From Oscillospiraceae bacterium (lineage in GTDB: Bacteria > Bacillota > Clostridia > Oscillospirales > Ruminococcaceae): a stretch of 64,000 nucleotides of DNA. The stretch lies in NCBI GenBank assembly GCA_025758045.1, contig CP107208.1:992001-1056000 (forward strand). Direction: 5' to 3'. Shown here one piece after another: positions 10,315 through 19,345 of the stretch. Within the stretch, counting starts at the first letter, position 1. Every line of letters starts with the position of its first letter. Made by a program: the position numbers and the translations under genes. The notes below the pieces were generated by a model. It had not been told where the DNA came from, did not search any database, and saw only the letters and a list, made by a program, of their open reading frames with translations.

Positions 10315-11046
10315 ATGAAAAAATCTATTGTTGCATTGGGCATGGTATTGGCGCTGTCCGGGTGTGCAGCGGCAGCGGATGAAACTCTTGCGGCTGAACC
10401 GGCTGCACTGGTGGAAATCTCACCGGCCACCGAAGAAACTGCGCAGCTGGTGGAAGCTGCTGCAACTGCCGAACCTGCGCAGACAGCAACCCCTGAGCCG
10501 ACACCCGAACCGACACCCGAACCGACACAGGCCCCCACGCCCGCGCCGACAGCAGAGCCTACGGCAGTCCCCACCGCAGAACCCACGCAAGCCCCGGTGG
10601 AGGAAACCGTAGCCGCCACTCCGGCACAGGTTAGTATGAGTTATGGTGCGGTGCCGTTCGACCTTGCAACCGGTACGGAGCAATGGTGGAGCATCGACAG
10701 CAGCGACAGCGCATACTGGGCCGTGCAGGAGAACATCAACGCCATCCGTGCGGCGGCGGGACTTTCCCCGCTGGCAATGGACGGCGGGCTGAGCGCGGCG
10801 GCAGATGCCCGCTGCGAGAGCTTTGTCGCGGGCGGTGTGTTCGACCACAGCGGCATGACCACCCGCAGTGAAATCTGCGCAGCCGGTCCTATCGGCTCGG
10901 CCAGCAGCGTATGCAGCTATTGGCAGAACAGTCCTGCCCACTATGCCAACATCACCAACGCCAGCTTTACGAGCATGGGTGTGGCCTGTTGGTTTTGCTC
11001 CACCGCCGAGGGGCAGTATACCTACTGGACTGTCACATTCAACTAA
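10315..11046 (+). CDS. CAP/SCP-domain surface lipoprotein
   Basis: This is a secreted lipoprotein of 243 residues. The start at 10315 follows AAGGAG at 10301-10306. The signal sequence ends in the lipobox LSGC with Cys17, so the protein should be lipidated on the outer face of the membrane. A Pro/Thr/Glu-rich spacer with repeated PEPT/PTAEPT units covers roughly residues 55-100. The C-terminal half is a CAP (SCP/PR1) domain containing NAIRAAAGLSPL and FDHSG. CAP domains bind surface ligands or lipids, and their role in ICEs is not known. It lies outside the conjugation genes proper, between the helicase and a toxin-antitoxin pair. Confidence 0.83.
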   Translation: MKKSIVALGMVLALSGCAAAADETLAAEPAALVEISPATEETAQLVEAAATAEPAQTATPEPTPEPTPEPTQAPTPAPTAEPTAVPTAEPTQAPVEETVAATPAQVSMSYGAVPFDLATGTEQWWSIDSSDSAYWAVQENINAIRAAAGLSPLAMDGGLSAAADARCESFVAGGVFDHSGMTTRSEICAAGPIGSASSVCSYWQNSPAHYANITNASFTSMGVACWFCSTAEGQYTYWTVTFN

Positions 11047-11055
11047 AACTCCTAC

Positions 11056-11084
11056 TTGTTTTCATACACAAATTATGATATAAT
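11056..11084 (+). promoter_or_regulatory. Sigma-A-type promoter for the toxin-antitoxin pair
   Basis: TTGTTT at 11056-11061 and a perfect TATAAT at 11079-11084 are separated by 17 bases. The site lies just after the CAP lipoprotein stop codon and 27 bases before the antitoxin start. It would give the toxin-antitoxin pair independent expression. Confidence 0.75.
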
Positions 11085-11110
11085 TTCTGTATGAAAGAGA
11101 GGTGCTATCT

Positions 11111-11377
11111 ATGCCGAACATTCGTTCCAGCGCAGATTTGAGAAACAACTACAATGACATTTCCTCTTACTGCCATGCCTACAACGAGCCGGTCTTCATT
11201 ACCAAAAACGGTAAGGGCGACCTTGCCGTTATGAGCATGGAAACCTACGAGGAAATGGCGGGCCGCATTGAACTGTACAGCAAGCTGCAAGAGGGCCTTG
11301 CCGACGTGGAAGCCGGGAACACGCGCCCCTTTGCCGATGTTATGGCTGATTTGCGCCACCGCAGGGAGCGCAGATGA
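11111..11377 (+). CDS. Phd/YefM-type antitoxin
   Basis: This is the antitoxin of a type II toxin-antitoxin pair, 88 residues long. The N-terminal part has the Phd/YefM pattern: IRSSADLRNNYNDIS, then VFITKNGKGDLAVMSMETYEE. This fold normally binds DNA and autoregulates the operon. The C-terminal tail after residue 60 would wrap the toxin. The ATG at 11111 was chosen because GAGAGGTG lies just upstream; a GTG nine bases earlier is less well placed. It overlaps the toxin gene by four bases (ATGA). The pair probably stabilises the ICE in the host. Confidence 0.88.
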   Translation: MPNIRSSADLRNNYNDISSYCHAYNEPVFITKNGKGDLAVMSMETYEEMAGRIELYSKLQEGLADVEAGNTRPFADVMADLRHRRERR

Positions 11378-11724
11378 AATACAACATTCATGTCACCCAA
11401 GCCGCCGAGCGCGATATGGCGAACGCCTACGACTATATCGACCTTGTACTGAAAAATCCAACTGCCGCCGACAAGCTGTTGGATGCGGCCGACGAAAAAA
11501 TCGGAGCACTGGCAGAATTCCCGCACAAATTTGAAGTCGTTTCCGACAAACTGCTTTCCTTATGGGGAATCCGCTTCACCATCGTTATGAATTACCTTGC
11601 GTTTTACACGGTGGACGATGCCACGCAAACGGTGCATATCGTGCGGTTTCTCTACGGCAAAAGCAACTGGATCACCATTCTGAAAACAGATGCAGCAAAC
11701 GGCAGTTTGCCGATGTTCTCATAA
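11374..11724 (+). CDS. RelE/ParE-family toxin
   Basis: This is the toxin partner of the upstream Phd-like antitoxin, 116 residues long. It has the RelE/ParE fold pattern: YNIHVTQAAERDMANAYDYI at the start, then AADKLLDAADEKI, and a C-terminal basic strand IVRFLYGKSNW. ParE toxins inhibit DNA gyrase while RelE toxins cut mRNA on ribosomes. The motif AERDMANAYDYI leans towards ParE, but this is inferred. Translation is coupled to the antitoxin through an ATGA overlap. A hairpin terminator follows. Confidence 0.86.
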   Translation: MKYNIHVTQAAERDMANAYDYIDLVLKNPTAADKLLDAADEKIGALAEFPHKFEVVSDKLLSLWGIRFTIVMNYLAFYTVDDATQTVHIVRFLYGKSNWITILKTDAANGSLPMFS

Positions 11725-11739
11725 CCGAATATTTTATCT

Positions 11740-11770
11740 GGGCGCTCACTTTTGTGGGCGCTTTTCTTTT
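11740..11770 (+). terminator. Terminator after toxin-antitoxin pair
   Basis: GCGCTCAC and GTGGGCGC form a stem with one wobble pair and a short T-rich loop, followed by TTTTCTTTTT. The run of T residues continues up to the ribosome site of the next gene. Confidence 0.65.
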
Positions 11771-11782
11771 TAGGAGGACGTT

Positions 11783-12196
11783 ATGTCTTACGATGATATT
11801 ATTGAAGTTTTGGCCGCTGCGCTGCTCGAAAAAGCAGAAACCGTAGGCTGTCTTGAAGTGCTGGACGGTTTCAGCCAGCGCCCAGACACAGAAATTGAAG
11901 TCAGCGCCCCAATCAGCGAGGAAATGCTGGCGTTGCCGCTGGACAAACAAGAGTGGCCGGAAGAGTGCACACCGATTTTGAAAGAAAGCAGTGCGGCCAC
12001 GCTGGGCGAACTGGTAGAATATCTGAACCACTGCACAGCCACGGGGAAGAAGCTGAATGTTTCCGAAGATGCAGCGGCAGCCATGTTTCCGGCGCTTATC
12101 ACATTCTGCTATGATACTGCGGATATGAACGGTAAACGCTTCTTTTGGGAATATATTCTTGAAAGCAATTCTCTTGTTTTTGAGGATGCCGAATGA
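11783..12196 (+). CDS. Hypothetical acidic protein of the ICE
   Basis: This 137-residue acidic protein is not assigned to a family. It begins after TAGGAGG with correct spacing. It has an alpha-helical look with leucine- and alanine-rich segments and no membrane segment or signal peptide. It overlaps the next gene by four bases (ATGA). Its constant pairing with a DUF3848/DUF3849 gene here suggests a shared accessory role in the element, but nothing in the sequence identifies the function. Confidence 0.6.
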   Translation: MSYDDIIEVLAAALLEKAETVGCLEVLDGFSQRPDTEIEVSAPISEEMLALPLDKQEWPEECTPILKESSAATLGELVEYLNHCTATGKKLNVSEDAAAAMFPALITFCYDTADMNGKRFFWEYILESNSLVFEDAE

Positions 12197-12939
12197 CCCC
12201 GCAGGAGCAGCTCTGCGAAAAAATGCGGGTGGAGCAGAGCGCCTATTGCCTATGGCTGACCGCACAGCCGCCAGAAGAAATTCTGAACCACGCCTACGAG
12301 TACAGCGTCCGTGAGGACATTATTCTGGCAACGGAAGAAATGAACCTCACCCCTGCACGGGTGCGGGCGCTGCTGAAATCTCCCGCGCCGCTGGCGGATG
12401 TGTATAAGGATTTTTCTAAGCTGGAAACCGATTATATGAGCATTGTGGCTCAGTGCGTGGAAGACCGTGCAGATGACTTGCTGAAAAAGGAGCAGCAGCA
12501 GAACCCACCCAAAGTATATCGACAGTCCGTCACTTATGCCCGCGAACACGGCGAATTGCAGCAGTACCATGCGTCTTGCCACTTGAATGAAAGGTGTCGG
12601 GACGAGATTGACGCAGCGCTTGCACAGCGCTTTGATGGTTTGCGGCTGGGCGCTGGCGCTGTTGAGCAGGTAGTGGCGGAATATGGTTTGGAGCGCACAA
12701 AATATGTGTTGGCAGCGGCCATTCAAACCCGTGATGGAGATGGTCGTATTTCTCGCACAAATAGAGAATGGGCAGATTCCATTCGCACGATCAAAGATAT
12801 GGATCGCCGTGGACTTGACCGTTCCTGTTACTACGCTGACCTACAAGTGCATACCTGCCTATTGGACGGTTTTGTAAACCAAGTGCGAAAATTTGAAAAA
12901 GCCAAAGCCCAGCCCGCTCAGGATACCCCCGAAAGGTAA
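12193..12939 (+). CDS. DUF3848-DUF3849 protein
   Basis: This 248-residue protein joins two domains of unknown function known from ICEs of Firmicutes. The N-terminal DUF3848 part includes PPEEILNHAYEYSVREDI and ALLKSPAPLADVYKDF. The C-terminal DUF3849 part includes CRDEIDAAL, GLERTKYVLAAAIQ, and the RISRTNREWA segment. No catalytic motif is apparent. In many elements these two domains occur as separate or fused genes near the helicase. Here it closes a small operon and is followed by a clear terminator. Confidence 0.78.
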   Translation: MTPQEQLCEKMRVEQSAYCLWLTAQPPEEILNHAYEYSVREDIILATEEMNLTPARVRALLKSPAPLADVYKDFSKLETDYMSIVAQCVEDRADDLLKKEQQQNPPKVYRQSVTYAREHGELQQYHASCHLNERCRDEIDAALAQRFDGLRLGAGAVEQVVAEYGLERTKYVLAAAIQTRDGDGRISRTNREWADSIRTIKDMDRRGLDRSCYYADLQVHTCLLDGFVNQVRKFEKAKAQPAQDTPER

Positions 12940-12944
12940 CCGCA

Positions 12945-12972
12945 GCGTCTGCATTTTGCAGGCGCTTTTTTT
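12945..12972 (+). terminator. Terminator before the adhesin gene
   Basis: GCGTCTGCA and TGCAGGCGC form a nine-pair stem with one wobble around a TTT loop, followed directly by seven T residues. Confidence 0.8.
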
Positions 12973-13006
12973 CGTGAAAAAATCTCTGTTTTGAAAGGAT
13001 TTCACA

Positions 13007-16000
13007 ATGAAAGAAACACATTATAAATTAAAGCACCGCGTTACCGCGCTGTTTGCGGCGGCGGTAATGCTCTGCTCCATGCTGCCCGGTGCAGCGTTTG
13101 CGGAGGAACCCACACCGCAGCCCACCGAGGAAACCGTGCAGATGGAGCAGCAGACCGAGCCGTCTGAAACCGACAACGGGCAGGTCGACGAGAGCAGCCC
13201 CGACCCCGGTGCAGCTACTGCGGAAAGCGCGGCACCAACCACAGACGAGCCTGCTGAAGAAAAAGAGCCTTACACCTTTGCAGGTGATGTTTTGTATCAG
13301 GATATGCCGGACACCCCCACAGGCTCCTACCTTGGCAGCTACGGTTTGCCGGTGGCGACCGGTGAAACCAAAATCGGGCTTGGCGCGTGGGATGCCGATT
13401 TAGAACAAACCAATTATCTCAGCGCCGAGGCGCTGGACAGTGACAACCTGACGCTGGCAGCGCCCTTGCTGGAAGATACCGACTACGCCATTGTGCCGAT
13501 TCTGGCACAGGTGGAGTACCCCACCGATGGCAGTTCCCTTGATCTGATTCTGCCAGACGGTGTGACCCTGCTGGACTACCACGGCGCACCCGTTGAAAAC
13601 GCCCAAAGCCTATTGCATAGCGAATACAGCGAAACTTCTGCTGCTGTGCTGGGTGTATATGTACAGGCAGATGCAGATTTTACCGCGCAGCTGGTTTACA
13701 CTGCGCCGGACGGCAGCGCCCTGACCAAAACCTTACAGGTGACCATCGACCGCAACGCCGCTGCCGAGTATCCCTTCCCTAACAGTGAAATTGCCGCCTT
13801 TGCCGAGCGTCCTACCCCTGCGGTGACCAGTGGCAAGATCACCAAGGTTGCCAAGGTCAACGGCACTTGGCTGATCTGGTTCAACGGCGAACCCGCCTAC
13901 TGCTGCACCCACGGTGCCAACGGTCAGCCTGCGGGATGCCCGACATACACCTATGTGAACACTTCCACGGTTGGTGCAGACCAGTGCATCCCCGGCGACC
14001 ACTACGGCAACCAGATTCGCATCTGGGGCGGCTTGAACCAGCTTTCTTTGGGCGATGCGGACGATCTGCCCGCTGTTTTTTCCGCTGACAAGGGTGAAGA
14101 AATCTCTCTTTTGAATTTCTGCGCATCAATTTATGACGATGTACAGATGTATATCATCGAGAACTTCCCCGAAAGCACTGCCGCGGAAATTTATCTTGCC
14201 TCTGCCGATGAGTTGCTGAACGGCGTGGAAACCTACGCCTCCGCCCGTGGGTACTACACCTACATCTATAATCCCGGTCGCGCAGGGTGGCAGACCGTTG
14301 CCCTGATCGGTCCTGAGATCGGTGAGGAGGAACCTGAGCCGGAACCTGTTGTGCAGGAATACTACGCCAGCTGGGAGGCACCGGCCCAGACTGCCAGCGG
14401 CAGTTTTGATTTTTCCTATGGAATCCGCACGGATAAGATCCAGCTGAAAACGCAGGAAAAGGTGGACGGCGCGACCATCGAGATCGAGCCCATCACCAAA
14501 TCCGGCAGCATCGAGGGCGGCAGCTGGTCTATCAGTCCTGCCGGAAAGCAAACGGTGACCACCAGCGGTCATACCGCCGATGACAACTACCAGAAGAACG
14601 GTGGCGATGCAGGCGCAAGCTGGAGTCTGCACTATGCCGTTACCAAAACATCGGGCACTCGCAATGGACAGGTTGGTCCTTTCACCACGCAGGAGGCTGC
14701 TGATGCGGCCGCCAACAGTGCCCGCGACGCCGCCATTGCGGAATTGCAGGGTGAGGCACAAAATGCCGTGAACGCAGCAGTCAACAGCGCAAAAACCCAG
14801 TTGGGCAGTTTGCAGTTCCGATACGAAGAAATCGCCGTGCCCTACGGCTTTGAAAAGTACTGGGGCAGCAACGGCAGCTACCAGACTTTGACTGTGCCAG
14901 CTGACACCAACAACGAGTACCTGATGCGCAACACGGAATGGAGCCTGCAGGTCAATATCCGAAAAACCGACAGCGAAACCGGCAACCCGATTGCCGCCGA
15001 CGCCTGTTATGAAATTTATCAGTGGGACAGTGTAAGTAATAAGTTTCTTGCAACAGGCGGCTACAACACTTACAGTGTGCAGCGCCAGGGCGACGGCAGC
15101 TATGCGGTCATCAACAGCGCCGCCTATGCCACCACGGATGCCATGCGCCACACGCTGTATTACACCCAGCGCAATCAGGGCAAGTTTATCCTTGTGGAAA
15201 CCAAAGCCCCGACCAGCTATTTTGGTGACTGGACGGACATTGACCACCCCGGCACAGCGGGCACACCCTTGGGCAAGCGCGCCTATTACATCGAAATCAC
15301 CGAAGCCAACGACAACGCGGTGCTTTGGCTGGACAATGCCGACTACAGCGCCGATATTCTGACAGCCGACAAGGGCGGCACTAAGCTGGTGACCAGCGGC
15401 GGCGTGGAAACCACCGTATCAATTTATAGCACCGCCAAAGATTCTACCCGCACTTATAACACCGACAACAGCGGCAAGGCTGCCAATGAGGACAGCTACA
15501 CCACCACCGCCACGGACGGCGTGATGAAAAACGACCGCACGTTGGGTGAGATCAGCATTTCCAAGGTGGATTTGGATGCTGTGAAATATACAAATCACGG
15601 CAATGCCGCGCTGGACGGTGCCGTGTACGACCTCTACGCTGCCGAGGACATCACCCACCCGGACGGCGTGACCGGCGTTGTAGACTATTCCAAAATCGTG
15701 GATGCAGACGGCACTCCCCTCTGGCACACGACCATCCGTGACAACGGCGGGCAGTGGGTATCGGATTACCTGCCAATTCTCAAAAAAGACCATCTCGTAG
15801 CCAGCGCAAAAATCGAGGACGGCTGGCTGACCTTCGCAAACCTGTACCTCGGCAAATATTATGTAGTAGAGCGCTCCACCGGCACGGTCATTCCGCTGCG
15901 TGAGGGCGCTCTTGCTATATCCGGGACCTATCCCACCGTAGACAGCCGCACCAAAGCCGCCACCGGGCAGACCGCCGCGCTTGCCAAGAACGGCAGCGGC

Positions 16001-19000
16001 CAGTACACGGATTGGGTTTACAAGAACCAGTTTTCTACAGTCTCTAAAGGTAAAGCGTTGGATGGCTCTTGGACTTACGATGCCTATTACCTGTCCTTTG
16101 CAGACGGCTACCTCTGCGATGAACATAACTACTACATCACGCCAGCCTATTCTGATGAGGGTTGGTATGTAGAAAAGACCACCTTTGCCGACAATCGACA
16201 GGCAGCCGGTGAACAGATTGACAAGACCAGCTACAACGCCAATTACCACATCCATGCGGATAACGCTTTGGCCGAGAGCCAAGACCAAGTGGCAAAAGGC
16301 AATGTAGAAATCAGCAAAATCGTATCCTCCAGCGGCCAAAGCAATGGACTGGAACTGGAGGGCGCGGGCTTTACATTCTTCCTTGTGTCCGACCTGTCCA
16401 AACTGAAGCAGTTTGAGCAGACCCGCAGCGGCAGCTACACCCTGCAAAGCATTTTGGATGCCTACATTGATAAGACCTACGATAACGAGCATCCGAAGTG
16501 GGATTTTTCTGCGGAAACGCAGGCCATCGCAAAGACCTATGAGGTCAACGCTGACGAAATTGCCGCGTACAACAAAACGCTGACTGCCGCAGGAGAAAAC
16601 AAAAACGGCAAGGGCAACGGCTGGCAACCCACCGGCAGCGCCAACGAATACCAGCTTGCCGAGATCTTCAGCAATGACACCGGGAATATTCGTGTGCAGG
16701 GCTTGCCCTATGGCACCTATCTGGTGGTCGAAACCACCGTTCCCAAGGATTTGTATCAGGCGGAACCGTACTTGGTGGTCATCGACAAAAACAGCCCGAT
16801 GAGCGCAATGGCAACGCCCAAGGATAGCAAAATTGTCGGTTCGGATTCTTACCAGAAGTTCACGGTTCTGGACGAGCAAATCGAGGTTTACCTGCGCATT
16901 ACCAAAATTGACGAGGAAACCGGCAAACCCGTGCTGCTGCCGGGTACGGCGTTCCAGATCTACTATCTGGACGATGACGGCAATTATCGCATGGAAAACG
17001 GCGCGCCCAAGCTGGTGCGCATGACTGACACCGTAAACGGGCATCTTACCAAGAATGTCACCACCTTCTACACCAACGCCGAGGGCATCCTGACCCTGCC
17101 CGAAAAACTGCCGCTGGGCGAATACCGCATTGTGGAAACCACCGCGCCCAACGGCTATTACAATGCATGGGCTGCCGATGCAAGCCACTACGTTGACTTC
17201 ACCATTACCACCGATCGTATTTATCAGGCGACCGGCGATAAAAACGAAAACGGCATGGATACGCTGGTGATTGGTGAGAAGTATTCCAACCACGAAACCC
17301 TTGGCAAGCTGACCATTTGCAAGACCGGCGAGGTGCTGATGGGCTGGCAGTCTGAGCCGGGCAGCATTGATCCGTGGATGACGAGCGAAGCGGAAAGCGG
17401 CGACTTCACCTACGAAACCCGCCCGCTGGCCGGTGCCGAGTATACCATCACGGCAGCCGAGGACATCTACACGCAGGATCGCCAGCTGGATAACTACGGC
17501 AACCGCACCCTCTGGTATGCCAAGGGCGATGTGGTGGCAGTCGTAACCACAGGCGACGGCACTGCCGACACTGCCGTCTTTGCCCCTGCGCGCACCGCGG
17601 CGACCTATGATTTTCTGTCCGTCATCTACGACGGCACCATCGGTGAAGTCAGCGTGACCCTGCCGTTGGGCAGCTATCACATTGCGGAAACCAAGCCGCC
17701 GTATGGCTATGCAGGCACGGACGCCACCTTTGATGTGACCCTTGCGTGGGACAACCAGACGCAGGAAATTGTTGCGACTGACGCTGTTGAATTCCATAAC
17801 GAGCGCGAAAAGGCCAAAGTCGGCATCTACAAAACCGATCTGGAAAGCGGCAAATACCTTGCCGGTGCCGTGTTCAACCTGTACACCGCCGATGACATTT
17901 ACGATGCAGACGGCAGCCTTGTTTTTGCCGCCGGTGAGCTGGTGGCTACCAGCCCCGAAACCAATGCGGACGGCATCACCTACTTCGATTGCGATATTCC
18001 CATCCGCGGCGAGCAGTATGGCAGCAGCACCCACAAGGATGCCGCCACCAACAGCGGCAAGTATATCGTCAGGGAAATCCGCGCCCCGCTGGGTTACTAT
18101 GTCAACGAAGAGCCGATGGAAGTCACCTTTACCTACGACGGCGAGGCGGTGCAGGTTTTGGAAAGCACCTGCACCAACAAACCCACCGAAATGTGGGTAA
18201 GCAAGCGCGATTTGACCAACGACGAGGAACTGCCCGGTGCCACTCTGACCATTCAGGATATGGACGGCAACATTGTGGAAAGCTGGGTGTCCACCGACAC
18301 GCCCCACCGTGTGACGGGGCTGCACTTGGGCGATGCCTACACCCTGACCGAAACCCGCCCCGCCGATGGCTACGCGCTGGCAGATGAGATTACCTTCCGT
18401 CTGCTGCAAAAGGCGGACGAGGACGGTAACAACCTGCAGGAAGCCGAGGTCTATTACCTGACCACAAGAAACTTCCTGTTCTGGACTTGGGGTGACTGGA
18501 AGTTGTTGGACGATGCGACCGTGATTATGCGCGATGACACCATCAAGGCAGAATTCTCCAAGAAGGATCTGACCACAATGGAGGAGTTGCCCGGCGCGGA
18601 GCTGGTCATTACCGGCAAGGACGGCAAGGAAATCGACCGCTGGGTATCCACCGACAAACCTCACTGCATTGAGAAACTGCCCGCAGGCGATTATACGCTG
18701 ACCGAAGTGAAAGCCCCTGACGCATACGCTTTTGCCGAAAGCGTACCGTTTACCGTGCTGCCCACCGGCGAGGTGCAGCAGTTTGAGATGCGGGACGATG
18801 TCATTAAGGTGGAAATCTCCAAGAAAGACCTGACCACAATGGAGGAATTACCCGGCGCGGAGCTGACCCTTACCGACAAGGACGGCAAGAAAATTGACCG
18901 CTGGGTATCTTCCGACAAGCCGCACTATATCGAAAAACTCCCTGCCGGTGAGTACACCCTGACCGAAATCACCGCCCCCAATGGATACGAAATTGCAGAG

Positions 19001-19267
19001 AATATTTCCTTTACGGTACTGCCCACCGGCGAGGTGCAGCGCGTAGTCATGAAGGACTCCCCCATCCCCGAACAGCCCGTGCAGCCGACACCGCCGAGTA
19101 CCCCGACCCCCACACCGCTGATTCCCCAGACAGGCGATACTTTCCCGCTGGGGCTGCTTCTGGCGCTGGCGGGTCTTTCCTTGGCAGGGCTGGCGGCACT
19201 GATTTACAAGTGCGTCCACTGCAAAGCCGTTGCCGAGCATGACGAAACCGAGGACGGTGAACGTTAA
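13007..19267 (+). CDS. Wall-anchored SpaA/Cna-B repeat adhesin
   Basis: This 2,086-residue surface protein probably mediates attachment between cells or to a host surface during conjugation. A signal peptide ends near Ala32. A candidate thioester-type domain lies near residues 270-340 with a CCTHG segment. Several SpaA/Cna-B domains follow, recognised by openings such as KIDEETGKP and KTDLESGKY and by closing phrases such as ETTAPNGYY and EIRAPLGYY. The last two repeats, roughly 18540-18790 and 18800-19040, are nearly identical to each other. A Pro/Thr stalk leads to the sorting signal IPQTGD near residue 2037, then a hydrophobic span and a short tail. The class B-like sortase is encoded next door. 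AAAGGATTTCACA precedes the ATG. Confidence 0.88.
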   Translation: MKETHYKLKHRVTALFAAAVMLCSMLPGAAFAEEPTPQPTEETVQMEQQTEPSETDNGQVDESSPDPGAATAESAAPTTDEPAEEKEPYTFAGDVLYQDMPDTPTGSYLGSYGLPVATGETKIGLGAWDADLEQTNYLSAEALDSDNLTLAAPLLEDTDYAIVPILAQVEYPTDGSSLDLILPDGVTLLDYHGAPVENAQSLLHSEYSETSAAVLGVYVQADADFTAQLVYTAPDGSALTKTLQVTIDRNAAAEYPFPNSEIAAFAERPTPAVTSGKITKVAKVNGTWLIWFNGEPAYCCTHGANGQPAGCPTYTYVNTSTVGADQCIPGDHYGNQIRIWGGLNQLSLGDADDLPAVFSADKGEEISLLNFCASIYDDVQMYIIENFPESTAAEIYLASADELLNGVETYASARGYYTYIYNPGRAGWQTVALIGPEIGEEEPEPEPVVQEYYASWEAPAQTASGSFDFSYGIRTDKIQLKTQEKVDGATIEIEPITKSGSIEGGSWSISPAGKQTVTTSGHTADDNYQKNGGDAGASWSLHYAVTKTSGTRNGQVGPFTTQEAADAAANSARDAAIAELQGEAQNAVNAAVNSAKTQLGSLQFRYEEIAVPYGFEKYWGSNGSYQTLTVPADTNNEYLMRNTEWSLQVNIRKTDSETGNPIAADACYEIYQWDSVSNKFLATGGYNTYSVQRQGDGSYAVINSAAYATTDAMRHTLYYTQRNQGKFILVETKAPTSYFGDWTDIDHPGTAGTPLGKRAYYIEITEANDNAVLWLDNADYSADILTADKGGTKLVTSGGVETTVSIYSTAKDSTRTYNTDNSGKAANEDSYTTTATDGVMKNDRTLGEISISKVDLDAVKYTNHGNAALDGAVYDLYAAEDITHPDGVTGVVDYSKIVDADGTPLWHTTIRDNGGQWVSDYLPILKKDHLVASAKIEDGWLTFANLYLGKYYVVERSTGTVIPLREGALAISGTYPTVDSRTKAATGQTAALAKNGSGQYTDWVYKNQFSTVSKGKALDGSWTYDAYYLSFADGYLCDEHNYYITPAYSDEGWYVEKTTFADNRQAAGEQIDKTSYNANYHIHADNALAESQDQVAKGNVEISKIVSSSGQSNGLELEGAGFTFFLVSDLSKLKQFEQTRSGSYTLQSILDAYIDKTYDNEHPKWDFSAETQAIAKTYEVNADEIAAYNKTLTAAGENKNGKGNGWQPTGSANEYQLAEIFSNDTGNIRVQGLPYGTYLVVETTVPKDLYQAEPYLVVIDKNSPMSAMATPKDSKIVGSDSYQKFTVLDEQIEVYLRITKIDEETGKPVLLPGTAFQIYYLDDDGNYRMENGAPKLVRMTDTVNGHLTKNVTTFYTNAEGILTLPEKLPLGEYRIVETTAPNGYYNAWAADASHYVDFTITTDRIYQATGDKNENGMDTLVIGEKYSNHETLGKLTICKTGEVLMGWQSEPGSIDPWMTSEAESGDFTYETRPLAGAEYTITAAEDIYTQDRQLDNYGNRTLWYAKGDVVAVVTTGDGTADTAVFAPARTAATYDFLSVIYDGTIGEVSVTLPLGSYHIAETKPPYGYAGTDATFDVTLAWDNQTQEIVATDAVEFHNEREKAKVGIYKTDLESGKYLAGAVFNLYTADDIYDADGSLVFAAGELVATSPETNADGITYFDCDIPIRGEQYGSSTHKDAATNSGKYIVREIRAPLGYYVNEEPMEVTFTYDGEAVQVLESTCTNKPTEMWVSKRDLTNDEELPGATLTIQDMDGNIVESWVSTDTPHRVTGLHLGDAYTLTETRPADGYALADEITFRLLQKADEDGNNLQEAEVYYLTTRNFLFWTWGDWKLLDDATVIMRDDTIKAEFSKKDLTTMEELPGAELVITGKDGKEIDRWVSTDKPHCIEKLPAGDYTLTEVKAPDAYAFAESVPFTVLPTGEVQQFEMRDDVIKVEISKKDLTTMEELPGAELTLTDKDGKKIDRWVSSDKPHYIEKLPAGEYTLTEITAPNGYEIAENISFTVLPTGEVQRVVMKDSPIPEQPVQPTPPSTPTPTPLIPQTGDTFPLGLLLALAGLSLAGLAALIYKCVHCKAVAEHDETEDGER

Positions 19268-19303
19268 GGAGCGTTTTTAACAATGACATATGTTTATGGT
19301 AAC

Positions 19304-19331
19304 GGAGGTCCGCGAGGACCTCCTTCTTTTT
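19304..19331 (+). terminator. Hairpin between adhesin and sortase genes
   Basis: GGAGGTCC, loop GCGA, GGACCTCC is a perfect eight-pair stem followed by TTCTTTTT. It looks like a Rho-independent terminator. It sits only 15 bases before the sortase start, so it may set a low sortase-to-adhesin ratio rather than stop transcription completely. Confidence 0.7.
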
Positions 19332-19345
19332 ATGAAAGGCAGACT

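Noticed and set aside
15419..18664. A 1,081-codon open frame on the minus strand.
   Set aside because: It lies opposite the adhesin gene, whose codon use (few stop-generating triplets on the complement) keeps the frame open. It has no ribosome site and no protein pattern.
19283..19345. An earlier ATG for the sortase.
   Set aside because: It would place a terminator hairpin inside the coding region and lacks a ribosome site.
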